DNA of 64,000 nucleotides from an uncultured bacterium (GCA_949298795.1 CASFXV010000005.1:1-64000); one strand, 5' to 3'; positions 17,880-25,688 are shown, counted from the first letter of the stretch. The notes: a model not told the origin generated them from the sequence alone. Translations and numbers: made by a program.

Positions 17880-19673
17880 ATGATTAAAACATCGGATTAT
17901 TTGGTTCAAAAATTGGAAACGCTGGGCGTGGATACGGCTTTTATGGTATCCGGCGGCGGCGCCATGCACTTGGACGACAGCTTTGGCAAAAGCCAAAAAA
18001 TCCGCCTGATTTGCAATCATAACGAGCAAGCCTCCTCCATGTGCGCCGAGGGCTATGCCCGCGCTAATCAAAAATTAGCGGTGGCCTGCGTTACCACGGG
18101 CCCCGGCGGGCTGAACTGTTTAAACGGAGTGTTTGGCGCATGGACGGACAGCGCCCCCGTATTGTTTATTTCCGGCCAGGTAAAATACACCACCACCATG
18201 GCTTCCTGCCCGCAAGTGCCTTTGCGCCAGTTGGGAGACCAAGAAGTGGATATCGTCAGCGTGGTGCGCCCGCTTACCAAATACGCCCGCATGGTGACGG
18301 ACCCGTATGATATTGACTCCGCCTTAGAAGAAGCCGTTTACTTTGCCGTTTCCGGCCGCCCCGGCCCCGTATGGCTGGATATACCGCTTAACGTACAGGC
18401 CGCCCCCATAGACCCCGCCAAATTAAAAAAATTTGTTGCGCCGCCTGCGGAAAATAAAGACATGGCTGCCGCTTTAGCCCAGGCGGCCCATTTGCTGCAA
18501 AACGCCAAACGCCCGCTGTTAGTGGCAGGGAATGGGATTCATTGCGCCAAGGCGCAAAAAGCGTTGCGGGCTTTTTTAGACAAAACCCAAATACCTGTGG
18601 TAACTACCTTTAATGGGTTTGATTTGGTCGCTTCAGAGGATCCGCTTTTTGCGGGCCGTATCGGCACCGTAGGGCAGCGCGCGGGAAATTTTGTACTGCA
18701 AAATGCGGACGTTATTTTGTTTACGGGTACGCGCAATAATATACGCCAGGTAAGTTATAACTGGGAAAATTTTGCCAAAGACGCTAAAAAAATAGTGGTG
18801 GATATAGACCCGGCCGAATTGCAAAAGCCTACCGTCCGCCCGGACGTGGCCCTATGCGCAGATGTGGGGCACGTGCTCTTTTCTTTAACAGGCCTGTTAA
18901 CGGGGGCGCTTGCTGTTGAGCCCTGGCGGGAGTATTGCCGCCAAATGAAGGCCAAATATCTGCCTCTGCGGGAGTTTTCCATTGCGGGGCAGGACAGAGT
19001 GCACCCTTATTTGTTTATGCAACAGCTGGGCCGCATTTTGCCGGAAAATGCCAGGGTGGTTGCTTCCAACGGGACGGCGTGCGTGGCGTTTTTCCAAGCG
19101 TTTGAGTCCAAAGCGGGCCAGCGGCTGTTGTTAAACTCGGGCGATGCGTCTATGGGTTACGGCCTGCCGGCGGCCATAGGCGTATGCGCGGCAGAGAAAA
19201 ACGCCCCGGTGGTTTGCCTAGAGGGGGACGGCAGCCTGATGATGAATTTGCAGGAATTGCAAACCTTAAAGACTAATCACCTGCCCGTTAAATTGTTTGT
19301 GATTAAAAATGGGGAGTATATCTCCATTATTCAAACCCAGCGCAATTTTTTTGAAGGCCGTTTGACCGGCTGTAATAAAGCCAGCGGAGTGGAAGTGCCG
19401 GATTTTGTAAAAGTGGCCCAAGCGTTTGATTTGCCCGCCGTACGTATTGGAAAAAATGATGAACTGGCGGGTAAAATACAGGAGGTATTAAACACCCCGG
19501 GCCCGGTGGTTTGCGAGCTGGAGTGTACGGAAAATTATACTTTCGCCCCAAAACTTTCCGCCCGCAAACTGGAAGACGGCACGATGGTCAGCCCGTCGTT
19601 GGAAGATATGTTCCCGTTTTTGAACCGTAAAGAATTGGCGGAAAATATGGACATATCCCAAAAAGAAAAATAA
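17880..19673 (+). CDS. Thiamine diphosphate-dependent acetolactate synthase-like enzyme (YerE-like candidate)
   Basis: ThDP enzyme of 597 residues with the three-domain AHAS/POX architecture. The ThDP-activating Glu is in CNHNEQASSMCAEGYAR (about residue 49). TTGPGGLN follows, with a central FAD/nucleotide-type domain at about 190-340. The ThDP-Mg motif is GDGSLMMNLQELQTL (about residue 448). It is not housekeeping acetolactate synthase by context: it ends a CDP-sugar operon containing rfbFGH. In Yersinia, YerE of the same family adds a two-carbon unit to CDP-4-keto-3,6-dideoxyglucose, so a branching role is an attractive inference. Confidence 0.85.
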   Translation: MIKTSDYLVQKLETLGVDTAFMVSGGGAMHLDDSFGKSQKIRLICNHNEQASSMCAEGYARANQKLAVACVTTGPGGLNCLNGVFGAWTDSAPVLFISGQVKYTTTMASCPQVPLRQLGDQEVDIVSVVRPLTKYARMVTDPYDIDSALEEAVYFAVSGRPGPVWLDIPLNVQAAPIDPAKLKKFVAPPAENKDMAAALAQAAHLLQNAKRPLLVAGNGIHCAKAQKALRAFLDKTQIPVVTTFNGFDLVASEDPLFAGRIGTVGQRAGNFVLQNADVILFTGTRNNIRQVSYNWENFAKDAKKIVVDIDPAELQKPTVRPDVALCADVGHVLFSLTGLLTGALAVEPWREYCRQMKAKYLPLREFSIAGQDRVHPYLFMQQLGRILPENARVVASNGTACVAFFQAFESKAGQRLLLNSGDASMGYGLPAAIGVCAAEKNAPVVCLEGDGSLMMNLQELQTLKTNHLPVKLFVIKNGEYISIIQTQRNFFEGRLTGCNKASGVEVPDFVKVAQAFDLPAVRIGKNDELAGKIQEVLNTPGPVVCELECTENYTFAPKLSARKLEDGTMVSPSLEDMFPFLNRKELAENMDISQKEK

Positions 19674-19688
19674 ACTTTTGGGGCTTAA

Positions 19689-20108
19689 ATGAATTATTTT
19701 AAACAATTTTTTAACTGTTTAATAAATTTCATGCACCGCTTAACGGGATTATCCGCCCAATTTATTACGTTTTTGTTTGTAGGAGTTTTAAATACGGCGG
19801 TTGGTTACGGGCTGTATGTGTTTTTTGTTTGGCTTGGTTTTAATTATATTGGGGCGCCTTTTTGTTCCACGGTATTGGGGGTGCTTTTTAATTTTAAAAC
19901 CATAGGAGGCATTGTATTTAAAAGCCATGATAACCGCTTGATTTATAAGTTCTTTGGCGTATATGCTATTGTATATGTATGCAATGTATTGGGGCTAAAG
20001 GCGCTTGAATTAGGTGGAATAGAAAATTTATATATAGCGGGCGCCATTTTGGTTCTGCCTTTGGCGTTTTTGGGGTTTATTCTAAATAAAAAATGGGTAT
20101 TTAACTAG
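19689..20108 (+). CDS. GtrA-family membrane protein
   Basis: Small integral membrane protein of 139 residues with four predicted transmembrane segments. It contains the family-typical FITFLFVGVLNTAVGYGLY (about residues 23-41) and a C-terminal FILNKKWVFN. GtrA-family proteins are thought to flip or help flip polyprenyl-phosphate-linked sugars for O-antigen or polysaccharide decoration. It begins 15 bp after the ThDP-enzyme gene and is followed by a GtrB-type glycosyltransferase, the standard GtrA/GtrB pairing. Confidence 0.88.
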   Translation: MNYFKQFFNCLINFMHRLTGLSAQFITFLFVGVLNTAVGYGLYVFFVWLGFNYIGAPFCSTVLGVLFNFKTIGGIVFKSHDNRLIYKFFGVYAIVYVCNVLGLKALELGGIENLYIAGAILVLPLAFLGFILNKKWVFN

Positions 20109-20109
20109 T

Positions 20110-20179
20110 AATATGAAAAAAACAATATCAATTATTTCCAGCGCAATATGAAAAAAACAATATCAATTATTTCCAGCGC
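20110..20179 (+). repeat. 35-bp perfect tandem duplication over the gtrB start
   Basis: Two identical 35-bp copies, 20110-20144 and 20145-20179, lie head to tail. Each contains the start codon and first ten codons of gtrB. The first copy makes a 12-codon reading frame (20113-20151) whose TGA overlaps the second-copy ATG. Only the second copy is in frame with the rest of the gene. Confidence 0.95.
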
Positions 20180-21069
20180 GTATAATGAAGAAGGCAACGT
20201 GTGTGAATTATATAAACAGGTAAAAAAGCAAATGGATTTGCTTGCTGATAAATATGATTACGAGCAAATTGTGCTGGATAACGCTTCTACTGATAATACC
20301 TTGGCAGAACTTCGCAAGCTGGCCGCGCAGGACCCGCGTTTTAAAGTGATTGTAAATGCGCGCAATTTTGGGCATATCCGTTCCCCTTATTACGGCATTT
20401 TGCAGTGCCGGGGGGATGCGGTTATCTATTTGGCCTCTGATTTGCAAGACCCTCCCTCTCTTATTCCGCAGTTTATCGCCAAGTGGGAAGAAGGCTACAA
20501 AGTGGTTTTAGCTCAGTTGGCTCTTTTTTGCCGTGCGCCGGTTGTATTATTGGCTGCTTAATTTGGTAAATGATTCCGGCGCCCAGCTTCTTTCCAACTG
20601 CACGGGTTTTGGTTTGTATGATAAATGCGTGGTGGATGAATTGCGCAAGCTGGACGAGCCTTACCCCTATTTAAGGGGCTTGGTGTGTGAGCTGGGGTAT
20701 TCCCGCGCGTTGGTGCCTTTTGTGCAGCCGGTACGTAAGCGAGGCATTACCAAAAATAATTTTTATACATTGTATGATAACGCCATGACGGGTTTTACCA
20801 ATCACTCCAGAGTGCCTTTGCGTTTGGCCGCTTTGGGGGGGTTTGTATTAGGTATGATTAGCTTTGTGTTGGCATTGGTCTATTTGATATTAAAATTATT
20901 GTATTGGGATAATTTCCCCATGGGTACGGCGCCTATTTTATTGGCGGTATTGTTTTTCTCTTCCGTGCAGTTGTTTTTTATTGGAATTATTGGGGAATAC
21001 ATCGGCGCTATTCTTACCCAGGTGCTTAAACGCCCGCTTGTGATAGAAAAAGAAAGAATTAATTTTTAG
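20148..21069 (+). pseudogene. GtrB-type family 2 glycosyltransferase, frame-broken
   Basis: Polyprenyl-phosphate glycosyltransferase of the DPM1/GtrB type, split into two frames. The first frame (20148 to a stop at 20561) carries the GT2 fold: ISIISSAYNEEGNV, the DNASTDNT loop and YLASDLQDPPSLI. The second frame, from about 20515 to 21069, continues with FFAVRRLYYWLLNLVND, NCTGFGLYD and two C-terminal transmembrane segments. The junction lacks about seven residues normally found after VVLAQ, so a short deletion of roughly 20 nt is more likely than a single-base slip. Either the gene is dead or the break is an assembly error. Confidence 0.85.
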
Positions 21070-21113
21070 TTTTTGTTCTTGCTTGTTTAAGCGGCGTTGA
21101 TCTTTGTATATTT

Positions 21114-21145
21114 AAAAATCCCCCGGCGTAGCCGGGGGATTTTTA
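21114..21145. terminator. Bidirectional terminator
   Basis: An AAAAATCCCCCGGC arm pairs with GCCGGGGGATTTTT around a TA-containing loop. It ends the sugar operon on the plus strand and the convergent 21172-22074 gene on the minus strand. Confidence 0.85.
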
Positions 21146-21171
21146 TGCCAAAAACAAAACAGTTTAGGCGT

Positions 21172-22074
21172 TTATTGGGCCTTTTGTTTCAGCTGCGCCA
21201 GTCTTTGATTAATGGCTTGTTGCTGATATTCGTTGCTGTGGCGTTTTAAAAAGGCTTTTTGCGTGGCTTCCAGTTTGTTGAGCTTCTGGCTCAGCAAATC
21301 AATTTCCTTTTGCGGAAAACCCTGTTTTTGCGCTTCTTGTATCCTGGCTTTGATTCTGTTGATGTGTTTTTGTATGAGGACCTTTATCAAAGGATAGCGC
21401 GAAAAAGGAATTATTTTATTAATAGAATCCATGTCCTGTTGGGACAATATGCCTTGTATGGCCTCTGCATCTTGTCTGGTAATTTCTTCATGTACTTGCG
21501 TGTAGGCTTGACGGTAAAGCGGATCTTGCATTTTAAGATTCAGCTCTTTTGTGTAGGCTTGAGCGGCTTCGAGTTCTCTTTGTTTTTTTACTTCTTCTTC
21601 TAGACTGTTTTCCTTCTCGGCACCTAAGGGCACGTATAATTGGGCGGAGGGGGGCATAAAATCCGGCGGCAAATCATCTTCGGGCGATACGTCTGCCGGG
21701 GCGGCAGTATCCTGCGCGGGCAGTTCCTCTTGCAAAGGTATTTCTTGCGCTGTTTGGGGTGTTTGGGCAGAAGAAGCAAACGGCACTGATTGGCGTATTG
21801 TAACAAACAGTTTCTGCAGGTTAAAAACCTGCCACATTGCCCCGGCAAAGATAAAAACGGTTATGGCTTGAATGGAAGCAAAGGCCAGTTTAAAAGCAAG
21901 CGTTGTTTTATAATTTTTTGCGTTAAACGGAAGCCAGTAACACAGCAAAAACCAAGCGGCCAGCAAGGAAATGTAGAACGTCCACAAATTCCAGCGGATT
22001 TTCCCGTTTATCAGCAAGTAAACATAAATGAGATAAACTATACTTAAAAAAATTTTAAGGGCTTTGTTTTTCAT
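21172..22074 (-). CDS. Unknown membrane protein with C-terminal coiled coil
   Basis: No family recognised. The 300 residues start with three hydrophobic segments (about 7-23, 29-45 and 55-82). A Pro/Ala/Glu-rich linker follows (about 95-150). The charged, Gln-rich remainder (about 155-300) is strongly helical and probably coiled coil. The layout suggests an inner-membrane anchor with a long cytoplasmic or periplasmic arm. It lies 34 bp downstream of pyrH on the same strand, so it may be the end of the rpsB-tsf-pyrH transcript. It occupies the place where frr would normally be. Confidence 0.7.
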   Translation of the reverse strand: MKNKALKIFLSIVYLIYVYLLINGKIRWNLWTFYISLLAAWFLLCYWLPFNAKNYKTTLAFKLAFASIQAITVFIFAGAMWQVFNLQKLFVTIRQSVPFASSAQTPQTAQEIPLQEELPAQDTAAPADVSPEDDLPPDFMPPSAQLYVPLGAEKENSLEEEVKKQRELEAAQAYTKELNLKMQDPLYRQAYTQVHEEITRQDAEAIQGILSQQDMDSINKIIPFSRYPLIKVLIQKHINRIKARIQEAQKQGFPQKEIDLLSQKLNKLEATQKAFLKRHSNEYQQQAINQRLAQLKQKAQ

Positions 22075-22108
22075 GTTTTCTAGATATCAATTTGGCAAAT
22101 TAGCTTAT

Positions 22109-22837
22109 TTAATAAATGAGCGTGCCTATCTCTTCCCCGGCTAAGGCACGTTTAATATTGCCTTTTTTATGCAAGTTAAACACTTGAATAGGCAATTTAT
22201 TTTCCAAGCATAAAGCCAAAGCGGCCGTATCCATAAATTGCAGTTGTTTGGCAATGGCTTCCGCATAGGTGATTTTGTGGATTAGCTTGGCATTGGGGTT
22301 CTTTTTAGGGTCGCTGTCGTACACGCCGTCTACCTGGGTTGCTTTTAACAGTACGTCTGCATTTATTTCCGAGGCGCGCAGCGCGGCGGCGCTGTCCGTA
22401 GTAAAAAACGGGTTTCCCGTTCCGCCGGCAAAAATAACAATGCGTCCTTTTTCCAAATGGCGCAACGCTTTGCGGCGCACAAAAGGTTCCGCCAGTTGAT
22501 AAATGTTAATAGAGGTTAATACCCGGGTAGGTACGCCGGCTTCTTCCAGGGCGGACTGCAGGGCCAATGCGTTGATTACCGTAGCCAGCATGCCCATATT
22601 GTCTGAATTGACGCGGTCAATGACTCCGCCGCCGTCGCGCAGGCCGCGCCAAATGTTTCCGCCGCCCAGCACAATGGTCAGCTCACAATTCCCGCAGCGG
22701 TATGCGTCCGCAATTTCTACGGCAATTTCTTTTAGGGCTTGGGGGTTAATACCCCGGTGTCCTTCATTAATTAAAGCTTCCCCGGAAAGTTTCAGAAGTA
22801 CTCTTTTTTTATTGTGCGGATCGGCGGCATTTGTCAT
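22109..22837 (-). CDS. pyrH: UMP kinase
   Basis: Phosphorylates UMP to UDP; hexameric bacterial amino-acid-kinase-family enzyme of 242 residues. The motif LLKLSGEAL is at about residue 14, VLGGGNIWRG at about residue 57 and GGTGNPFFTTDSAAALRA at about residue 138. The loop LLKATQVDGVYDSDPKK is intact. AGAGGTTACCTGT upstream holds the RBS. It follows tsf after a terminator-like hairpin and 144 bp, so it may have partly independent transcription. Confidence 0.97.
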   Translation of the reverse strand: MTNAADPHNKKRVLLKLSGEALINEGHRGINPQALKEIAVEIADAYRCGNCELTIVLGGGNIWRGLRDGGGVIDRVNSDNMGMLATVINALALQSALEEAGVPTRVLTSINIYQLAEPFVRRKALRHLEKGRIVIFAGGTGNPFFTTDSAAALRASEINADVLLKATQVDGVYDSDPKKNPNAKLIHKITYAEAIAKQLQFMDTAALALCLENKLPIQVFNLHKKGNIKRALAGEEIGTLIY

Positions 22838-22950
22838 ACAGGTAACCTCTCTTAAAATCTTTTATCTATTCTATCACAAAAACAGTAAAAAAGTGCGTAT
22901 TTTAAGGTTTACGCTTTTTTCTCTCCGCCCGCCTATATGGCAGACGGACA

Positions 22951-22979
22951 GAAAAAAGCCCCTCCGAAGAGGGGCTTTC
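22951..22979 (-). terminator. Terminator after tsf
   Basis: AAGCCCCTC / GAGGGGCTT stem, reading on the minus strand into a T-run (the plus-strand A6 at 22952-22957). It lies a few bases past the tsf stop. Confidence 0.8.
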
Positions 22980-22981
22980 AA

Positions 22982-23809
22982 TTAGAAACGAACGAAACGC
23001 ACAACCTTTAATTCACAACCCAAGTCGTTGGATTCTTCTTTTAAATAATCCAGTACGCTTTTTTTGTTGTCTTTAATGGTCATTTGTTCCAACAGGCAGT
23101 TTTCTTTGGCGAATTTTTTTACTTTGCCGGGCAGCATTTTTTCAATGGCGGCTTCCGGTTTGCCTTCGTTTAAAGCCTGCGTTCTGTAAATTTCCAATTC
23201 TTTGTCAATGACGGACTGCGGAATGTCTTTCGCGTCCACCCAGCAGCTTTGCATACCCACCGTGTGCATGGCCAAGCCGCGGGCGATGTCTTTCACTTTG
23301 GCGGCGTCTTTGGCGGTGCCGGTTACGGCAAGCTCCAAGAGGGAAGCTTTTTTATTGTCGGCGTGAATGTAATATTCAATTACCGCGTCTTTGGCCGGGG
23401 TCCAGTTATAAGCACCTTTCAAAGTGGTGTTTTCACCAAATTTGGGAGCTTTTTCCGCAATCATGGATTTGATGTGTTCGTCGTTGGCATAGTCGGTAAT
23501 TTCGGGGTGGGCCAACACATATTCGGCCAATTCGTCGGCCAGTTTAATGAAATCTTCGGTTTTGGCTACAAAGTCCGTTTCGCAGCCTAAGTATACCATG
23601 GCGTAGTTTTTGCCGTTGGTTTTAACGGAAACGCGGCCTTCTTTGGTTTCGCGGTCGGAGCGTTTGGCCATATCCGCCAAGCCTTTTTTGCGCAGGAAAA
23701 CGATGGCTTGTTCCATATCGTTTTTGGTTTCCAGCAAGGCTTTTTTGCAGTCCATAAGGCCCGCGCCGGTTTTTTCTCTTAATACTTTAATATCTTCTGC
23801 TAAAGACAT
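22982..23809 (-). CDS. tsf: Elongation factor Ts
   Basis: Nucleotide exchange factor for EF-Tu. The N-terminal UBA-like domain is clear (LREKTGAGLMDCKKALLET, residues 10-28). The following signature VYLGCETDFVAKTEDF (about residue 72) marks the dimerisation core. The 275-residue length is close to E. coli (283). It lies 87 bp downstream of rpsB, the standard order. A 12-bp perfect hairpin occupies the gap and may reduce read-through. Confidence 0.97.
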   Translation of the reverse strand: MSLAEDIKVLREKTGAGLMDCKKALLETKNDMEQAIVFLRKKGLADMAKRSDRETKEGRVSVKTNGKNYAMVYLGCETDFVAKTEDFIKLADELAEYVLAHPEITDYANDEHIKSMIAEKAPKFGENTTLKGAYNWTPAKDAVIEYYIHADNKKASLLELAVTGTAKDAAKVKDIARGLAMHTVGMQSCWVDAKDIPQSVIDKELEIYRTQALNEGKPEAAIEKMLPGKVKKFAKENCLLEQMTIKDNKKSVLDYLKEESNDLGCELKVVRFVRF

Positions 23810-23849
23810 GTTCTCTCCTGTACGACTAATAGGGTAAATCTGTTTTAAA

Positions 23850-23883
23850 GTCCGTTTCCGCCTGCGTGCAAGCGGAAACGGAC
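23850..23883 (-). promoter_or_regulatory. Intercistronic hairpin rpsB-tsf (attenuator candidate)
   Basis: A perfect 12-bp stem (23850-23861 with 23872-23883) with a 10-nt loop. On the minus strand only a short TTT follows, so it is more likely a processing or partial-termination site that lowers tsf relative to rpsB than a full terminator. Confidence 0.5.
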
Positions 23884-23896
23884 GTTTATAAACTAT

Positions 23897-24961
23897 TTAT
23901 TTGGCTGCTTCCGCTTTAGGGGCTTCTTCGGCTTTTACTTCTTCTTCAGCTTTAGGAGCTTCTTCCTTGGCGGCTTTTTTGGTTCTGGTCGTTTTTTTGG
24001 CGGCCGGTTTTTTAGCGGCGGTTTTCTTAGTTTTCTTTTCCGCGGCTTCTTCGGCGGCCGGTTCTTCGGCCTTGGCTTCTTCCGCTTTGGGGGCTTCTTC
24101 GGCTTTTACTTCTTCTTCAGCTTTAGGAGCTTCCTGTTTGGCAGCTTCGGCTTTGGCTTCTTCTTCCAGGGCAGCTTTTTCGCCGGCCAGCATGGCGCTT
24201 TCAAAGGCCTGAGCCATTACCGGGTTTTCAGCCGGTTTGCCTTCTTCGGCGGCTTCGGCGGGTTTATTGACGGCTTCCATTTCAGCTCTGGCTTCCAGGA
24301 TAGAGTCGGCAATAGCGCCGCAGAATAATTTGATGGAGCGGGCCGCATCGTCGTTACCGGGTATCGGTACGTCGATTAAGTCCGGGTCGGCGTTGGTATC
24401 GCACACGGCTACCACGGGAATGCCCAATACGCGGGATTCGCGCACGGCGCCGGCGGTGTCCACAGGGTCAATTACAAAAACGACGTCCGGCAATACTTTC
24501 ATATCGCGGATGCCGCCCAGCAATTTTTGCAAGCGGAGCATTTCTTTGGTCAGTCTGCTGGCTTCCTTTTTGGAAATGGCCTTGAAGACGCCCGAAGCTT
24601 CCCATTTTTCCAATTCGTTAAGTCTTTCTACGGATTTCTTAACGGTTTGGAAGTTGGTTAACGTGCCGCCCAGCCATTTTTCGTGAATGCAGTAAGCGCC
24701 GCAGCGGGCAGCTTCGGCCTGAATGGCTTCCTGGGCTTGTTTTTTGGTGCCAACGAACAAGAATTTAGAACCTTTTTTGGTTTCTTCTTTGATAAAAGCG
24801 CAGGCTTTTTTCAGTTCTTTGGCGGTTTTTTGAAGATCCAAAATGTGTACGCCGTTTCTTTCTCCAAAGATAAAGCGGCCCATTTTGGGGTTCCAGCGGG
24901 AAGTTTGGTGCCCAAAGTGCACGCCGGCTTCCAGCATGGCTTTCATAGATACGTTGCTCAT
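23897..24961 (-). CDS. rpsB: Ribosomal protein S2 with long Ala/Lys/Glu tail
   Basis: Small-subunit protein S2. Residues 1 to about 230 are standard ([19 protein letters not shown] at about residues 9-27; [19 protein letters not shown] near residue 190). The product is 354 residues, against about 240 in E. coli. The extra roughly 110 residues are almost only Ala, Lys, Glu and Pro, with an internal basic block ([19 protein letters not shown]) between two acidic blocks. The acidic blocks are encoded by a 44-bp perfect repeat. The RBS AGGAGA precedes the ATG. The tail resembles alanine/lysine-rich tails on other bacterial nucleic-acid-binding proteins; its role is unknown. Confidence 0.96.
   Translation of the reverse strand: MSNVSMKAMLEAGVHFGHQTSRWNPKMGRFIFGERNGVHILDLQKTAKELKKACAFIKEETKKGSKFLFVGTKKQAQEAIQAEAARCGAYCIHEKWLGGTLTNFQTVKKSVERLNELEKWEASGVFKAISKKEASRLTKEMLRLQKLLGGIRDMKVLPDVVFVIDPVDTAGAVRESRVLGIPVVAVCDTNADPDLIDVPIPGNDDAARSIKLFCGAIADSILEARAEMEAVNKPAEAAEEGKPAENPVMAQAFESAMLAGEKAALEEEAKAEAAKQEAPKAEEEVKAEEAPKAEEAKAEEPAAEEAAEKKTKKTAAKKPAAKKTTRTKKAAKEEAPKAEEEVKAEEAPKAEAAK
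23919..24133. repeat. 44-bp direct repeat inside the rpsB tail
   Basis: Perfect 44-bp copies at 23919-23962 and 24090-24133, with further near-identity on both sides. They encode the [15 protein letters not shown]-type acidic block twice. Recombination between them would delete 171 bp (57 codons) in frame. Confidence 0.9.
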
Positions 24962-25091
24962 GTTTTCTCCTGTAAGCGTCCGCCCAAATTAGGGAAGGGG
25001 TTTCCCCGGCGGCGGCTCGCTTGGGTGTCGTCGGGACAGGCTTTGATTTACTAACTTTTTCGCTCTCCCGCTCAAAATACACCCTATGCTC

Positions 25092-25100
25092 ATTATAGCA
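25092..25100 (-). promoter_or_regulatory. Promoter of rpsB-tsf with long leader
   Basis: TGC-TATAAT on the minus strand is a full-consensus extended -10 box, about 130 nt before rpsB. It lies within a short inverted repeat (TATGCT...AGCATA, 25085-25102). The leader between it and rpsB is GC-rich and could fold. Confidence 0.6.
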
Positions 25101-25109
25101 TAAATAAAT

Positions 25110-25146
25110 AAAAACCGCATTCCCCTTATATTAAGGAATGCGGTCT
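25110..25146 (-). terminator. Terminator after the 25167-25688 gene
   Basis: ACCGCATTCC pairs with GGAATGCGGT, followed on the minus strand by TTTTTATTTATTT. It isolates the upstream gene from the rpsB promoter. Confidence 0.8.
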
Positions 25147-25166
25147 TATGTGGTTTGTATTTACGT

Positions 25167-25688
25167 TTAGAAGCGTCCGTTCACCAGCACCATGGCGGGG
25201 AACCAGCCGTTTTCGGCAATGTTTAAAATACCGATTTGCAAACCGTAAATTTGTTTTGCATAGTTTACAAAACCAAATTGCAAGCCGTTCATGTCTTCGG
25301 CTTGGTTAAAGAAGCCCAGCTGGGCGCCGGTTACCTGGCGGCCGGACAAGTTCACCAACCCTAATTGGGCCCCGGTTAAATGGGTGTTTTTGGTGAAAGC
25401 GGCCCATTGGGCGCCGGTTACGTCCTCAGCCAAGCTGATAAGCCACGCCGCGCTTACGCCGCGCAAGTCATAGCGGGTTTGGGCCATTACCAAATCCAGC
25501 TGAACGCCGTACACTTCATTGGTGTGGGAGCCGATACCAAAGTCAATCCCGTGGATGGTTTGGGTATTGGCCGGTGCGGCGATAGCCAAGTTATTCCACA
25601 ACGAAAGTTTAAAAACCCCCGCGTTGCTGGCGGCAAAAGAAGCGCCGGCGGACATGAAGCATAAAACCAACAGTACTACTTTTTTCAT
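25167..25688 (-). CDS. Secreted GxQxGxxN-repeat surface protein (LA_2272-like)
   Basis: The 173-residue product starts with a cleavable-looking signal peptide (MKKVVLLVLCFMSAGASFAAS). The rest holds a degenerate repeat of about 15-17 residues with the pattern G-x-Q-x-G-x-x-N: GAQLGLVN, GAQLGFFN, GLQFGFVN, GLQIGILN, with a weaker GAQWAAFT before them. This matches the pattern I know from the LA_2272 family of surface-repeat proteins; function unknown. It is likely beta-rich and outer-membrane or surface associated. AGGAGGGTTC provides a strong RBS. It is a single-gene unit with its own terminator. Confidence 0.75.
   Translation of the reverse strand: MKKVVLLVLCFMSAGASFAASNAGVFKLSLWNNLAIAAPANTQTIHGIDFGIGSHTNEVYGVQLDLVMAQTRYDLRGVSAAWLISLAEDVTGAQWAAFTKNTHLTGAQLGLVNLSGRQVTGAQLGFFNQAEDMNGLQFGFVNYAKQIYGLQIGILNIAENGWFPAMVLVNGRF

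Noticed and set aside
20517-20533. Programmed ribosomal frameshift in gtrB at the T6 run
   Set aside because: A +1 shift would rejoin the frames, but about seven residues normally present at this point of the family would still be missing, so a deletion is the simpler reading.
23901-24212. Ala/Ser-rich plus-strand reading frame opposite the rpsB tail
   Set aside because: Antisense product of the repetitive Glu/Lys/Ala codons of rpsB; no start signals.
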